Part shown: positions 11,037 through 21,200 of the stretch, in pieces | How positions within the stretch are numbered: the first letter of the stretch is position 1 | Layout: each line of letters starts with the position of its first letter | Notes under the pieces: model-generated | The model's input: only the letters and a program-made list of their open reading frames with translations | Told to the model about the DNA's origin: nothing | Databases searched by the model: none | Source: Mesostigma viride | Taxonomy: Eukaryota > Streptophyta > Mesostigmatophyceae > Mesostigmatales > Mesostigmataceae | Direction: 5' to 3' | Assembly: GCA_009746045.1 (NCBI GenBank) | Contig: RPFO01000320.1 | Span: 1 to 34,046 of the forward strand | Length of the DNA stretch: 34,046 nucleotides | Position numbers and translations under genes: made by a program

Positions 11037-11057
11037 TCTATTAATTAATTAATTAAT

Positions 11058-11490
11058 GGGATGTGTTTAGAGCATGTGCAAAGTCCCAGGCCCAACTGAG
11101 TTCATTTGGAGTCATTATGTATGCATATGTGTGATAAAACCCTTGAAAAACCATGAAAAACTGCATTTTGGGGGTATTTATGCTACCATCAGTCACCTAT
11201 TTGTCATCCAACCAGCCTGCAACTTTGTGGGCATGCTGCATGGGATGTGTTTAGAACATGTGCAAAGTCCCAGGCCCAACTGAGTTCATTTGGAGTCATT
11301 ATGTATGCATATGTGTGATAAAACCCTTGAAAAACCATGAAAAACTGCATTTTGGGGGTATTTATGCTAGCATTTGTCACCTATTTGTCATCCAACCAGC
11401 CTGCAACTTTGTGGGCATGCTGCATGGGATGTGTTTAGAACATGTGCAAAGTCCCAGGCCCAACTGAGTTCATTTGGAGTCTTTATATAT
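11058..11490. repeat. 184-bp tandem repeat, about 2.3 copies
   Basis: Copies begin with GGGATGTGTTTAGA at 11058, 11242 and 11426; the third diverges about 60 bp in. The copies are nearly identical, including runs such as GTGATAAAACCCTTG. Short open frames in it repeat because the DNA repeats and have no coding character. The array starts exactly where the LINE tail ends. Confidence 0.92.
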
Positions 11491-11715
11491 GCGTACATGC
11501 CAGAAAGTGCTGAAAATACGGTATTCTTTGCTAGCAAATGTCACCATGTTACCATGCTGCCGACTCCCAAAATTTTTTTTGACCACATGGCATCATAAGA
11601 TATCTGATAAGGAACCTTGGTGCCAAATTTGAGGTCAAACTGACCATTATTCCTTCTCCAAATAATTTCCAGGGGAAGAAAATGGGTTTTCGGATTAATG
11701 TGTGTGTCAAGACAT
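11491..11715. other. AT-rich non-coding spacer
   Basis: No coding potential seen. A run of T (about 11572-11580) and otherwise unstructured sequence join the 184-bp repeat to the minisatellites. Confidence 0.45.
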
Positions 11716-12058
11716 GGCACGGTGGCACGGTGGCACGGTGGCACGGTGGCACGGTGGCACGGTGGCACAGTGGCATCCCACGTTGGGCAGTGCTTGTGGG
11801 CAATATAACATTAGTATTGGACGTTATGTTACCTCGTGACACCATACAAAATCATAAAATGGTAGTTTTATGGTGCAACGGTGCAACGGTGCAACGGTGC
11901 AACGGTGGCACAGTGGCACCCCACTTTAGGCAGTGCTTGTGGACATTATAACATTAGTATTGGACGTTATGTTACCTCATGACACCATACAAAATCATAA
12001 AATGGTAGTTTTATGGTGCAACGGTGCAACGGTGCAACGGTGCAACGGTGCAACGGTG
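11716..12058. repeat. 8-bp minisatellites (GGCACGGT and GTGCAACG) in a 143-bp duplication
   Basis: GGCACGGT is repeated about seven times at 11716-11774. GTGCAACG is repeated about four times at 11872-11906 and five times at 12016-12057. A longer block starting GGTGGCACAGTGGCA occurs at 11761 and again at 11904 (period 143 bp) and includes the GTGCAACG arrays. The two blocks differ by only a few bases. This closes the repeat-rich DNA on the left flank of the viral block. Confidence 0.9.
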
Positions 12059-12096
12059 TCAAAACATGATGAGACACTTACCTCCTACCTTTGGAC

Positions 12097-13026
12097 CTAA
12101 GAGAGGTACAAAATAACAAAGTTGAAAAAAATCAATTTGTACTTGTGCTGTAGTACAAATCCAGGTGTGCCTGGGGCTACCCCTCTGCTAAGATATCCCC
12201 CTCGATCCCATACCCGCTGAACGTCGCCGCGAGGTGGTCGAAAACGATGCGCGGGCTCTCTGCTGTTGTCCCGAGCCTCCACCTCGGCGGGGATCATTGC
12301 GGATAGTTCAGCCCTGTGACGCTTTTCGTCGGCATCATCCCGTCGCTTTCTTAGCTCGTGCCATCGTAAAGCGCGGTCGCCCGTGTTCGACAGCGGCGGG
12401 TGTAACGGGTCCTCCCCTTGTTCGCCCAGGAAAAGGGACAAAGTAACGTCGGGGCGGGTGAGATGGTGGTTGCCTGGATTCGGGGGAGGTTCACCGAGCA
12501 CACGACTGACGCGGTTAGCATAGGCGTGCCGTTTGGCTATATCGCGTTTTGCGTCCCACGTTTTGTGGAGGGCTTGGTTGTACGCCCTTGCGCTTTGACG
12601 CACGAGGGTTGTGGCGGCTTCAAAATCGTGTGGATCGACATAAATACCGGTCATTTCGGCGGCGTCCGCCCTGTTTTGAGCAACCCTCTCCTCTCTCAGC
12701 GCTCGTTCGAACCTCGCATCGGCCTGACGCGGGGCGGCGTCCACTACCGCCCCCGCAGAATCTCTGCTCATTAGCGACAATTGCTTCAGTTCTGCCTTAG
12801 ACGGATTCCTTTTCATGATGTACTCGCCAAGGATCCTTCTCTGCAACCCGCCCGGCAAGGACGTCAGTGACGCCTCCCCTTCATCCGTGCCCACACCGAG
12901 GGTTTGCATCCTTTCGTTAAGTGCCTCTATATCCACGCCTTCGCTCTCTGTTTTCATGGCCACTCTGTGTCTTTTGACCACCTTCCTTTTTTCTGCGGAG
13001 AGCCTCTTTTTCGTGTTTGCACCCAT
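12097..13026 (-). CDS. F-box-like protein, C-terminus probably cut at the block boundary
   Basis: A 309-residue protein. The N-terminus is very basic (KKRLSAEKRKVVKRHR). Residues ~55-95 read as a degenerate F-box: LTSLPGGLQRRILGEYI followed by AELKQLSLMSRDSAGAVV. F-box proteins normally hold substrates on SKP1-cullin ubiquitin ligases. The rest is Arg/Ala-rich helix with no ankyrin, kelch or leucine-rich repeats to bind a substrate. The last ~15 residues (KLIFFNFVILYLS) are AT-encoded and unlike the rest, so the gene probably runs off the end of the inserted DNA near 12,135. It is divergent from the next gene with a 130-bp shared upstream region. Confidence 0.55.
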   Translation of the reverse strand: MGANTKKRLSAEKRKVVKRHRVAMKTESEGVDIEALNERMQTLGVGTDEGEASLTSLPGGLQRRILGEYIMKRNPSKAELKQLSLMSRDSAGAVVDAAPRQADARFERALREERVAQNRADAAEMTGIYVDPHDFEAATTLVRQSARAYNQALHKTWDAKRDIAKRHAYANRVSRVLGEPPPNPGNHHLTRPDVTLSLFLGEQGEDPLHPPLSNTGDRALRWHELRKRRDDADEKRHRAELSAMIPAEVEARDNSREPAHRFRPPRGDVQRVWDRGGYLSRGVAPGTPGFVLQHKYKLIFFNFVILYLS

Positions 13027-13156
13027 AGATTATCATCATAATAACAACCCAGATTATTAAAGTCTTGACAGACATTCCGCACCCCGAGCGCGTTCAGAGA
13101 CGGGTCGAAAAAAACTCACCCCCAGGTGTAATCCCACCCTACTACTAGAACCAACC

Positions 13157-14044
13157 ATGAAGGACTTCAGGCCCGCGGTCGGCGTTCCCGCCCTGCGTCT
13201 GGGAGTGGCGTCCTCGGGGGTCATACCCAAAAGGTACTACGGCGGACTAACGATCGCCAAGCTCCGAAAGATAGCCATCATGCAAGGGATCGTGCCCCTG
13301 CGGAACCTCACCAAGCGCCAGCTCGAGTGCTCCGTCTACGCCAATCAGTGCGCCATGCGGATCCAGCGGTGGGTCAGGCGCACCGTTCTCAGGAAGTGGA
13401 GGGCGCGCAAGTGTATAGCCCGGCGCCTGGCCCTCATCCCCCACAACAGAGAGGACCCCATCCTCATGGAGCCCCTGCCCCCCAAGGAGAGGGTATTCAA
13501 GTTCGTGCGGCCCAACCGCCAGGTCGTCGGGTTCGACGCCCTCAGCCTCGTGGACTACATCAACTCCTCCGGCAAGTTCGAGGACCCGGTCACCCGCATC
13601 CCCTTCCACCCCGCGGACCTGTGGAGGCTGGACAAGCAAGTGCGCGACCTGGGATACCAGAGGCATTCCACGCTGCACCTCATGCAGCACCCAGAGCTCG
13701 TCAAGGCGATGAGGGAGCACGAGTCGCTCGTGTGCGGCCTCGAGCGGATCGCCACCGACGTCGTCGAGATGATGGTGGAAATCGGGGGGGAGGACGGGGA
13801 GGTCGTGTCGCCCGACATCATCAACATTGTCAACATGGACTACCTTCCGCAATGGCACGTGTACTTCGCCCACCTGGTCATACTCGACCACCACGCGGCC
13901 TCGGTCATGCTCGACGACCACAGGCAGAAGGTGGAGGCTGCCATCCGCGCGTGCGGGGAATGGCAGGAGGGGAAGAGGCGCGTGCTGCAGTACGTGCTGA
14001 CCGCCCTGAGCCTACACCGCGTATACCCGGCCCTCGCGTTGTGA
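13157..14044 (+). CDS. SAP-like, IQ-motif and U-box-like protein
   Basis: A 295-residue protein. Residues ~30-62 (LTIAKLRKIAIMQGIV...LTKRQLE) look like a SAP/HeH nucleic-acid-binding helix pair. Residues ~66-82 (IQRWVRRTVLRK) fit an IQ motif. Residues ~98-160 hold REDPILMEPL, a hydrophobic FVRPNRQVVGFDALSLVDYI, then FEDPVTRIPFHPADLWRLDK, an arrangement seen in conserved proteins of large DNA viruses and reminiscent of a U-box with its metal-free fold. The domain may act in ubiquitin transfer, but no activity can be claimed. The rest is helical. It ends 4 bp before the stop of the converging fibre gene, a virus-like packing. Confidence 0.55.
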   Translation: MKDFRPAVGVPALRLGVASSGVIPKRYYGGLTIAKLRKIAIMQGIVPLRNLTKRQLECSVYANQCAMRIQRWVRRTVLRKWRARKCIARRLALIPHNREDPILMEPLPPKERVFKFVRPNRQVVGFDALSLVDYINSSGKFEDPVTRIPFHPADLWRLDKQVRDLGYQRHSTLHLMQHPELVKAMREHESLVCGLERIATDVVEMMVEIGGEDGEVVSPDIINIVNMDYLPQWHVYFAHLVILDHHAASVMLDDHRQKVEAAIRACGEWQEGKRRVLQYVLTALSLHRVYPALAL

Positions 14045-14048
14045 CCAG

Positions 14049-15098
14049 TTAAGCCGAGTAAGAGAAACCGTACCACCTGATGCGATAGGGGTTCAGGTCT
14101 GCGGGGTCGTTCTCGCCCGCCACGGTGCCAGCAGGCACCTCCAGCCCTATGAACCCGCTGTTTGTGCCCGCGACCGCCGTCTTGTCCAGCGTGAGGGTGT
14201 ACGTGGTGCCGCTCCCGTCCACCGGCGAGATGCCCGTCACGGGGACGCTCGCGGGCGCCTCTCCCAGTCTCAGGAACTTGGCCACGAACCCGCTATCCTG
14301 GAAGCCGGCGACCGAGCGGGTCCACGTGACCACCATCTTGAAGACGTTCTTGAGGCCGTTGCCCACGGGATCGACGGGCGCGCCGTTAGAGTCCTGAAAG
14401 GACAAGTACATCTGCAAAGGCTCCTGGAAAGTGTAGGATAGCGTGTTGTTGTGGGCGGCCGATGGTCTCTCGTTGGCATCCAGGGCCGCACCCTCCTCGA
14501 TGTAGACGTTCAACTGCCCCACAGGCACCATCAGGCGTGCCGGGCTGTAATTGAATTCCAAACGATAATTCCTGGCATCCAAAGCCGTAAAGGCGCCCTT
14601 TGAAGCAAACAGGCCATCCATGAGCGCCTGGTAGTCGTAGTCCCACTGCTTTGTGGGGTCGGGGTCCGCCACCCGGAACTTTATGGCGTCCGCAGTGAAC
14701 CCCGTCACGTCGCGCGGGAAGCTCACGTCCACCTTCAGAAGCATGTCCCAGGCGGTGTCCGGCTCCCGCCTGGATATGGTGATGGTCGGGTAGTACGGCG
14801 TCGGCTGCGTGAACCGCAGGTTCCACTGGGTGTCCGCGTTCGTGTTGTCCTCCCCCACCGTCGTCAGAGAGCCGGCCGGGAGGAAAAGCTTGATCATGCC
14901 CTCCTTCACCGTGGCGGGGATCGCGCCCCTGGCCATGAACAGGTCGTAGACGCTGGCCGTGACGGGCACGGCGGACTGCACAGTCAGCGGGATGTTCTCG
15001 GCGGTCACCTCGTCCGTGAACGTGGCTTGAAACAGCTGGGGCAAGACGCCCAATACGTCGCGAGAGAACGTGACGCGCACCGTGATCGTGTCGGTCAT
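14049..15098 (-). CDS. Ig-like (Big_12-type) fibre or adhesin protein, short paralogue
   Basis: A 349-residue protein made of bacterial-Ig-like modules. Signature pieces are VTFSRDVLGVLPQLF, SFPRDVTGFTADAIKFR, the strand pattern IKLFLPAGS, and GFIGLEVPAGTVAGENDPAD. It is a paralogue of the next gene: both start with the same 130-residue module and share LSFQDSNGAPVDPVGNGLKN / LSFQDVVGRALDPTGNGLQN. It lacks the LamG modules of the longer one. No signal peptide or membrane segment is seen, as expected for a virion component assembled in the cell. It probably contributes to a surface fibre. Confidence 0.65.
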   Translation of the reverse strand: MTDTITVRVTFSRDVLGVLPQLFQATFTDEVTAENIPLTVQSAVPVTASVYDLFMARGAIPATVKEGMIKLFLPAGSLTTVGEDNTNADTQWNLRFTQPTPYYPTITISRREPDTAWDMLLKVDVSFPRDVTGFTADAIKFRVADPDPTKQWDYDYQALMDGLFASKGAFTALDARNYRLEFNYSPARLMVPVGQLNVYIEEGAALDANERPSAAHNNTLSYTFQEPLQMYLSFQDSNGAPVDPVGNGLKNVFKMVVTWTRSVAGFQDSGFVAKFLRLGEAPASVPVTGISPVDGSGTTYTLTLDKTAVAGTNSGFIGLEVPAGTVAGENDPADLNPYRIRWYGFSYSA

Positions 15099-15139
15099 TC
15101 TTACAACTTCTTACAACGTGGCGGGGATATTTTTTTGCT

Positions 15140-18100
15140 CTACAGGAGCGCGGCCCACTTGGTCACGAGGAGACTGTGAATTGCCGCTCTGGCGTCTGTG
15201 GATAGCACGCGATTGTAGTATAATATTTCAGCATAATCGCAATATCCTTCTGTAGGACCTGAAGGGGACAACCCAACACCATTAATGTGCATTTTGGCGT
15301 CGGAGGCGACGTTTGGCATGGCGCCACTGACCGTGCCAAGCTGAACCATGTCTTTCCATACTGTTCTGTTTCCAGATGCATTTGTGGCGTGGAGCTCGGT
15401 TATCAAGTAAAATTTTGACCACGGATCGCTGTGGGGAAAAATAGTAATATGCGAATTCACGCCAGAGGAAAAAACACCCTCGGAGATACCGTGATTTATG
15501 TAGGATTCGTCTTCTCGACCAATCCAGATGGCGGTGTGGGAAGCGGGTGATATTCCTTTCCTTGCGACGTAAAAAAGTGTGTACGGACCAACGGGCATCA
15601 CAGCGTCCATAACTAGAGAATCGGAATCCGTAAACGACGCGTACACTTCTGTTGAAGACTTAATATATGTGGGCCTATCATCGACACTGGGTGCCGCAAA
15701 GATCCGTTCAGTGGAAGATTTGCTTTTAATGGATTGAATGTACTGCCCGTTCGACGTGACGGCGACAGCCCCCTCGACATCCTGGTACATCGTTGAGACA
15801 TCTGAAAAATCCACCCAAATGTCTGGAAATCCCAACAATGCCGCGGCCCACTTAGCCATTAGGGCAGCATTTATGATTGCCATCTCCACATCTGACAAAG
15901 CACGTTGGTAATATAGAAACTCTCCAAACTCAACTTCACCTCTGGCGTCGTTTAAGAGCACAGTCGCGTCGGGGCGCGACCGAGTTGAAACATCAACTCC
16001 CTCTTTATGATCTACTATGACACCGTTTCTCCAGGCTGTCTTTTTGTCTGATGTGTACCGAACAGAAACCACGAAAAAAACAGGCCAAGTTAATCCGGTG
16101 TCATAAATTGTGATTTGCCCGTTGACATCGTCATAAGTGTTCAACCAACCAGTCACAAATGGTCTATTGGAGTGTGATGAACCCAAACTCTGACCCGCAA
16201 CACGGTGATAGTCCGCAGGTATGCTGTCACCGTCTTCTATATTGAGAATAGAGTGCCACGGCTTGTATGCACCTTTCTTGGCTACATAAAACAGGGAATG
16301 AGCACCGTGATGCATGATCTGTTCCTGTCGTAAACCTTGGTACGAAATTTTAAACAACACGTGCCTAGAGGAGGGTGTGAGGACGTACCAGCAATTTCCA
16401 GAAAACGTGTATTGATTTATAGTTTTGCTTTTCGCGGCCCGTATGCGCTGTCCATCACCTGTGACGAGCGTGGTCTTAGACGTGTCTGTGTACAAGGTTC
16501 CGGCATCTGCAAAATCCAACCAGATTTGGGGGTCTAGGAAAGGGGATTCTGCATACACAAACAAATGGTATCGGACTAAATACGCGTTAGACACGGTGGG
16601 GGCCACTGCGTCAAACACGGTCTCTTTGTAAACCTCTAGGCCAATGAACCCGTCGTCCCCCCCCACCTCTGTCTTGTCGACAAGTAGCGTGTATGTCGCC
16701 CCAGACGACGAAGCGGGCGTCACCTTTGTGACCGGCACCGTGACGGGTTCGACGCCGGCTCGGACGTACTTCACCTGGAAACCGCTCGTCTGGAAGTCGC
16801 TCACGGCTCTATTCCAAGTCACCACCATCTGAAACCAGTTCTGCAGCCCATTGCCCGTCGGATCCAGCGCCCGTCCCACCACGTCCTGGAACGATAGCGA
16901 AAACCGAAGCGGCTCAGGGTACTCGATCGTGGTGTTGTTCGCGGAACTCGCCTTGTCGTTTGCGTCCGTCGCCGCGCCCTCTTCCACGGCCACGTTCAGC
17001 GAGCCCTTCGGCACCTCCGTCGTGTCCAGGTCGAACTCCAGGCAGAACTCTCTGGCCTTTCTCTGCGAGTACGTCTCCCGCCAGCCGTACACCAGCGTGT
17101 TCGAGTCCGAGACGGCCGTCCCCGCGATCACCCGCGCGTCCGTGTACCATATCGACCACCCCGCGACGCCCTGAGACAGTCGCAGCTGTCCGTATCCCAT
17201 ATAACTGTCGTTGGACGAGCCGATCAGCGCACCGTCCTTGTACACCTTGAAGGCGGACCCCTCGTTCGTTACGGCAAGGTGAAAGGGCGCAGAGTCGACC
17301 GTCGCGGTCGTCGTGAAGGCGTTGTTGCCGTCATAGAAACGCAAGTGGCCGTCGTTCGTCACCTTCACGTCCGCGTACCCGTACTCTATCAGGTCCTTGT
17401 CCCCCCCGGTGGAAGTGGACAGGTCCTGCTGGGGGATCACGAGCACCGACAGCGTGAATGTGCCGTACGGGAGGCCGCTCGTCACCGGGCTCGCCCCCTC
17501 GCCCACCTTTATGACACCGTCCGCCACCACCAAAGGGTCCCCGCCTCCCGTGAAGGACTTTGCGGGCGTCCCCACGGTGCTCTCCGCGGACTCGGTGAAC
17601 TCCCAGCGGTACGTGTCCGCCCCGCTGGAGAGCATGGACAGCGGCACCAGCGAGTCGCCCAGGGGGCCCGCGAACACCCCGGTGAACAGCCCCCTCGTCA
17701 GGCACGGGCATTCGTCCCCCAGCTCGAACTTCCACCCCTTGGCGGATTCCGGGGCCTGCTGTCGGATCTTGATGCTGTCGGACGCGAATCCCGTGACGTC
17801 GCGCGGGAATGTGATGTCCGCTTTCATGTACTTCACCGCGCCCTGGTCCGGCGCGCGGGTGGACACCTGGATGGACGGCTGGTAGGGCGTCGCTTGGAGG
17901 AAGTCCACCGTCACCCATGTGTCCGCGTTCGTGTCTCCTGCGGCGTCGAGGACACCTGCGGGGAGGTACAGTGTGATTGTACCGGCCGCGACGGTCGCGC
18001 TCACGCCGCTCTTGTCGATCGTTATGTCGTAGACGCTCGCGGAGACCGGAGCGATGCTCACAACGGGCAAATGCGCGATGTAAGATGTGGTCCTGCTTGT

Positions 18101-18181
18101 CAAGGTCGCTCGAAACAGGTCGGCAGTCACGCCTGATACGTCTCGTGAAAGCGTCACGCGTATGGTAAGAGTGTTGGACAT
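15140..18181 (-). CDS. Large Ig-like plus LamG fibre/adhesin protein (1013 aa)
   Basis: Module order: Ig-like modules at ~1-180 (TLSRDVSGVTADLFRATL, TFPRDVTGFASDSIKIR), a concanavalin/LamG-type module at ~190-370, Ig-like modules at ~375-545, then two homologous LamG modules at ~546-780 and ~781-1013. The last two each begin with IWLDFADAGTLY / IWVDFSDVSTMY, contain LFYVAKKG / LFYVARKG, and end with EFLYYQRALSDVE...KWAALL / EILYYNRVLSTDA...KWAALL. LamG folds usually bind sugars or proteins, so this is a candidate host-surface binding fibre. DNA for the last two LamG modules (about 15,180-16,540) is clearly poorer in GC than the rest, suggesting a separate origin. Confidence 0.7.
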   Translation of the reverse strand: MSNTLTIRVTLSRDVSGVTADLFRATLTSRTTSYIAHLPVVSIAPVSASVYDITIDKSGVSATVAAGTITLYLPAGVLDAAGDTNADTWVTVDFLQATPYQPSIQVSTRAPDQGAVKYMKADITFPRDVTGFASDSIKIRQQAPESAKGWKFELGDECPCLTRGLFTGVFAGPLGDSLVPLSMLSSGADTYRWEFTESAESTVGTPAKSFTGGGDPLVVADGVIKVGEGASPVTSGLPYGTFTLSVLVIPQQDLSTSTGGDKDLIEYGYADVKVTNDGHLRFYDGNNAFTTTATVDSAPFHLAVTNEGSAFKVYKDGALIGSSNDSYMGYGQLRLSQGVAGWSIWYTDARVIAGTAVSDSNTLVYGWRETYSQRKAREFCLEFDLDTTEVPKGSLNVAVEEGAATDANDKASSANNTTIEYPEPLRFSLSFQDVVGRALDPTGNGLQNWFQMVVTWNRAVSDFQTSGFQVKYVRAGVEPVTVPVTKVTPASSSGATYTLLVDKTEVGGDDGFIGLEVYKETVFDAVAPTVSNAYLVRYHLFVYAESPFLDPQIWLDFADAGTLYTDTSKTTLVTGDGQRIRAAKSKTINQYTFSGNCWYVLTPSSRHVLFKISYQGLRQEQIMHHGAHSLFYVAKKGAYKPWHSILNIEDGDSIPADYHRVAGQSLGSSHSNRPFVTGWLNTYDDVNGQITIYDTGLTWPVFFVVSVRYTSDKKTAWRNGVIVDHKEGVDVSTRSRPDATVLLNDARGEVEFGEFLYYQRALSDVEMAIINAALMAKWAAALLGFPDIWVDFSDVSTMYQDVEGAVAVTSNGQYIQSIKSKSSTERIFAAPSVDDRPTYIKSSTEVYASFTDSDSLVMDAVMPVGPYTLFYVARKGISPASHTAIWIGREDESYINHGISEGVFSSGVNSHITIFPHSDPWSKFYLITELHATNASGNRTVWKDMVQLGTVSGAMPNVASDAKMHINGVGLSPSGPTEGYCDYAEILYYNRVLSTDARAAIHSLLVTKWAALL

Positions 18182-18212
18182 GGTACAGATGCCTCCTGTA
18201 TAGGTAAGATGT

Positions 18213-21200
18213 TTATGGGACGATGTACGCGGAGGTTATTCGGGCGCGAGTGGAGAGGGAATTAGCTCCCGGAAGCGCGACACTTCCGATCACAGGCTGA
18301 TCGTTATACTGAGATACGCCTGCGGCTCCAATCGGCCCCTGCAGTGCCCTTGGGCCGTATTCCAACTGCCACTTTTTGTCGCTGGACAAAACGTCATAAG
18401 TCCGGAGTGTGTAGAGCTCTGTGACTGGATCAAAAGAAAGAATTGTGTAATTTATGGGCGTTTTAACAGGGCTAACCCCCGTGTCGGTCACCACATACAG
18501 AGTCGGCCGTACGGTAGATACGGGGGGATCTGGCGTCGGAGTTATCGTGTAAGTAAACACGGACGGCCACCCAAGTGAAGGCTGGTTCATGGCAAGGACA
18601 AACGGGGTCGGAGCGAATGACGGGCCGAAGTCTATTATCGTCCACGTGAGGACGCACTCTTCGTTGCTGAACCCCTCCGCGTCCACCGGGGCGAGATCCT
18701 TGGGCAAAGTCAGTGTGATGGTACCGGGAGCCCCGGCGAACCACGCGACATCGACGGGCAGGCGAAACATGTCAGTATTGTTCGGGGTCAATCCCAGAGA
18801 GAACGTACCCACCGCGAGCCCTGTCGCTTCGATGTTGTTTGTCTTAAATGACATCGTGACTTTTCTAACCCCGTTTTCGGTCAGGGAGTTTAGAGAGTCC
18901 ATTATGGATGCAGCACTTGGGTAATCTCTATCTCCGTCCTGAGGCATGTACTGGATATCTAACATAACGGGATTCGACAACACGCCGGAAAGTGTGGAAG
19001 CTTCTACCCAGAACCGCCATCTCCACAGGGGGGGGAGGGAGACGACTAACGGATTCTGCCACATACTGGACTCCGTGGCAAAATTTTTCACGCCCGCGGA
19101 GTCTTCAAAAGTATCCCGCGATATGGACACCTTTAAGGACGTGGCTTCTTTGCTAAATTTAGTGATGCGTGCGACCGCCGACCAGACCATGGATCCGGGT
19201 TCGCCTCTAGTGAAAGAAACCAACTCGTGAGTGGTTGGGGCATAGGTGACAGGTAGTACCGCGTCTGACGTGATGCTGCCAAGTATCGTAAAGTTGCTCT
19301 CGGTGACGTCGAGAGTGGGCAATCGATGACACGAGGAGAAGTCGAACGTGACTAGAAACTCCTTTGTGTTGGATGTGGATCGAATGTAAACGCGGGGTGT
19401 CGGCGTGGGCGTGTAGAGAAAGCTGACACCATCCACGAGGAGTTGGCCGGTCAAGCCTCTTTTAGTCGGAGGCCACAAAAGCAAGGCATCGTTTTGCGTC
19501 CGTACTACCCGATTGCTGGCCTCTGTAGGGGTTATGTTGATTTCTGCTGCAATGTCAAATGATGGAGAGATTTTTTGAGACGGCGTGGGAACAGTGTACT
19601 CAAACGTCGCGGTATCTTCCTGTCCGTCAATTGTGCCATATCCCAAAAATGAAGGCACCGCCTGATCAGAAGTCCTGACCACCTCATTAGAGACGTATGT
19701 GTGCTGTGGATAGACAAGCTTGAAGAACAGTTTAGGGTCGGTTTTCAGTAGCGTGTCATCGTCCGATTTGGGAGCAGAAGAGAACTTCAGAGTCACTTTG
19801 ATCTGACTGCCGGAATAGTGACTGAGTGTGGGTGTGATAAAGTTGAGGAGGTTTGGGAGAGTGATCTGCTGTGTGTCGATCGCCGCGTCGATGAACAAGG
19901 ACAGTGAGAGACCCACGTCTCCAAACTGGTGGCTGAAATAATTGGTTTTTGTTTCAAACTTGATAGCCAGTTTGGTCGGGTTTTCGAGGCCGCCGCTCGG
20001 GAGGGCAAAAAATGGAACGACGCGGTACCGAGCCACCATCTCGCTTGCGTACAGATAGGTCGAGTTTGCGATGTAGGACAGTGACCAGCCGGTGAGAGGG
20101 GGGCGCGACGTTTCGAAGTCATTGAGTATAGTCGCTTTTGTGACAAAATTGACGTCATGAGGCCCATCCGTACGTGGGGCGTTGTTGTAATGGGTGAGAG
20201 ATCCGCGGAGAGAAAAGGTGACCTCGATCTGATCGTCCTCCCCTTCCACCTCGTCAATAGCGATCGCTCGCACTGCGAACCCGGAAGTAGTCGCGATCAC
20301 GTCGGAGACAGCGCTCGGGAACTCCGCGCGCTCGCTGGACACCTGGAACGACGACCACTGGAACGCGACCTGTATCTGCGACCCTGTCTGCCCGCTCCAG
20401 TTCGACGCGGACAGTTTGGCCGAGTACGTGAAACTCTTGTCACCGGCGCTAGAGACGAACCGAACGTTGGCGGTACGCGTGTACGATTCGTACTCCCCTG
20501 AAGGAGGCGTCTTCGGCACGTGCTCCTTCACCAGCGCGCTCCACCCCGCGGACCCCGAGTCTATGACGGTCTCGGTGGATGACTGGGGGTTCGCGGTAAA
20601 CCCCTCAGGAGCGATAGCGAACGTGACCGTGAATCTTAACTCGTAAGGGTTGGAAACGTTCGGGTATCCCGGGTCCAGTGTGACCAGGACGGATTGTGTC
20701 GGGGTTCGGTTGTAGCTCGTAACATAACTGTACGGGGTGGAGACCCTACCGACCTCGAACAGCCCATTTCCAACGTTGAACGTGTCGCTGAATGCGAAGT
20801 CCGGAACGGCGAATTTGATGCTGCCTTGGTTCGGTAGCAACGTCGTCGTGACGGTAAATCTGATTCTTATTTTTGTGGTGGTGGCTTTCGTAACGGCTAC
20901 GACCCCGTGGTTGGTTCCGATAATTTGTTCGTTCACTGGTTTCCCGGCATTGTCTGTTTGGGTCCAAAAGGATAGAACGGGGATAACGTTCTGCGCTATC
21001 CACGTGGGAGTATCGCTGATACCCCTCACATAAGGTATATCGACTTGAAAAACGTTTGTCGGCGTCTCAATCGAGCCGGTACTGGCGACCACGTTTTTAT
21101 CGTCAGGTACCAGGAAGCCGAAGGGCATTAAGGTGGCGTCATTTTCCGCGGTGTAGGGGGAGACCTCAAAAGATGTTCCCGCAAAATACCTACTCGTTGC

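Larger units (their letters stand above)
5467..11057 (+). mobile_element. L1-like non-LTR retrotransposon (LINE), nearly full length
   Basis: Organisation in order: 2.25 tandem 168-bp 5' monomers, ORF1 (5858-7330), ORF2 (7327-10958, one frame break), short 3' UTR with a stem-loop (11018-11036) and a terminal ATTA repeat (11040-11057). ORF2 combines an APE-type endonuclease with an RT carrying YADD, and lacks an RNase H domain, as expected of the L1 group known from Chlamydomonas. Long open frames and the intact 5' monomers suggest a recent insertion. I could not identify a target-site duplication by eye; the right flank starts directly with a 184-bp tandem repeat. Confidence 0.9.

Noticed and set aside
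17279-18136. Plus-strand open frame of 285 codons
   Set aside because: Arg/Gly/His-rich shadow of the fibre gene on the other strand.
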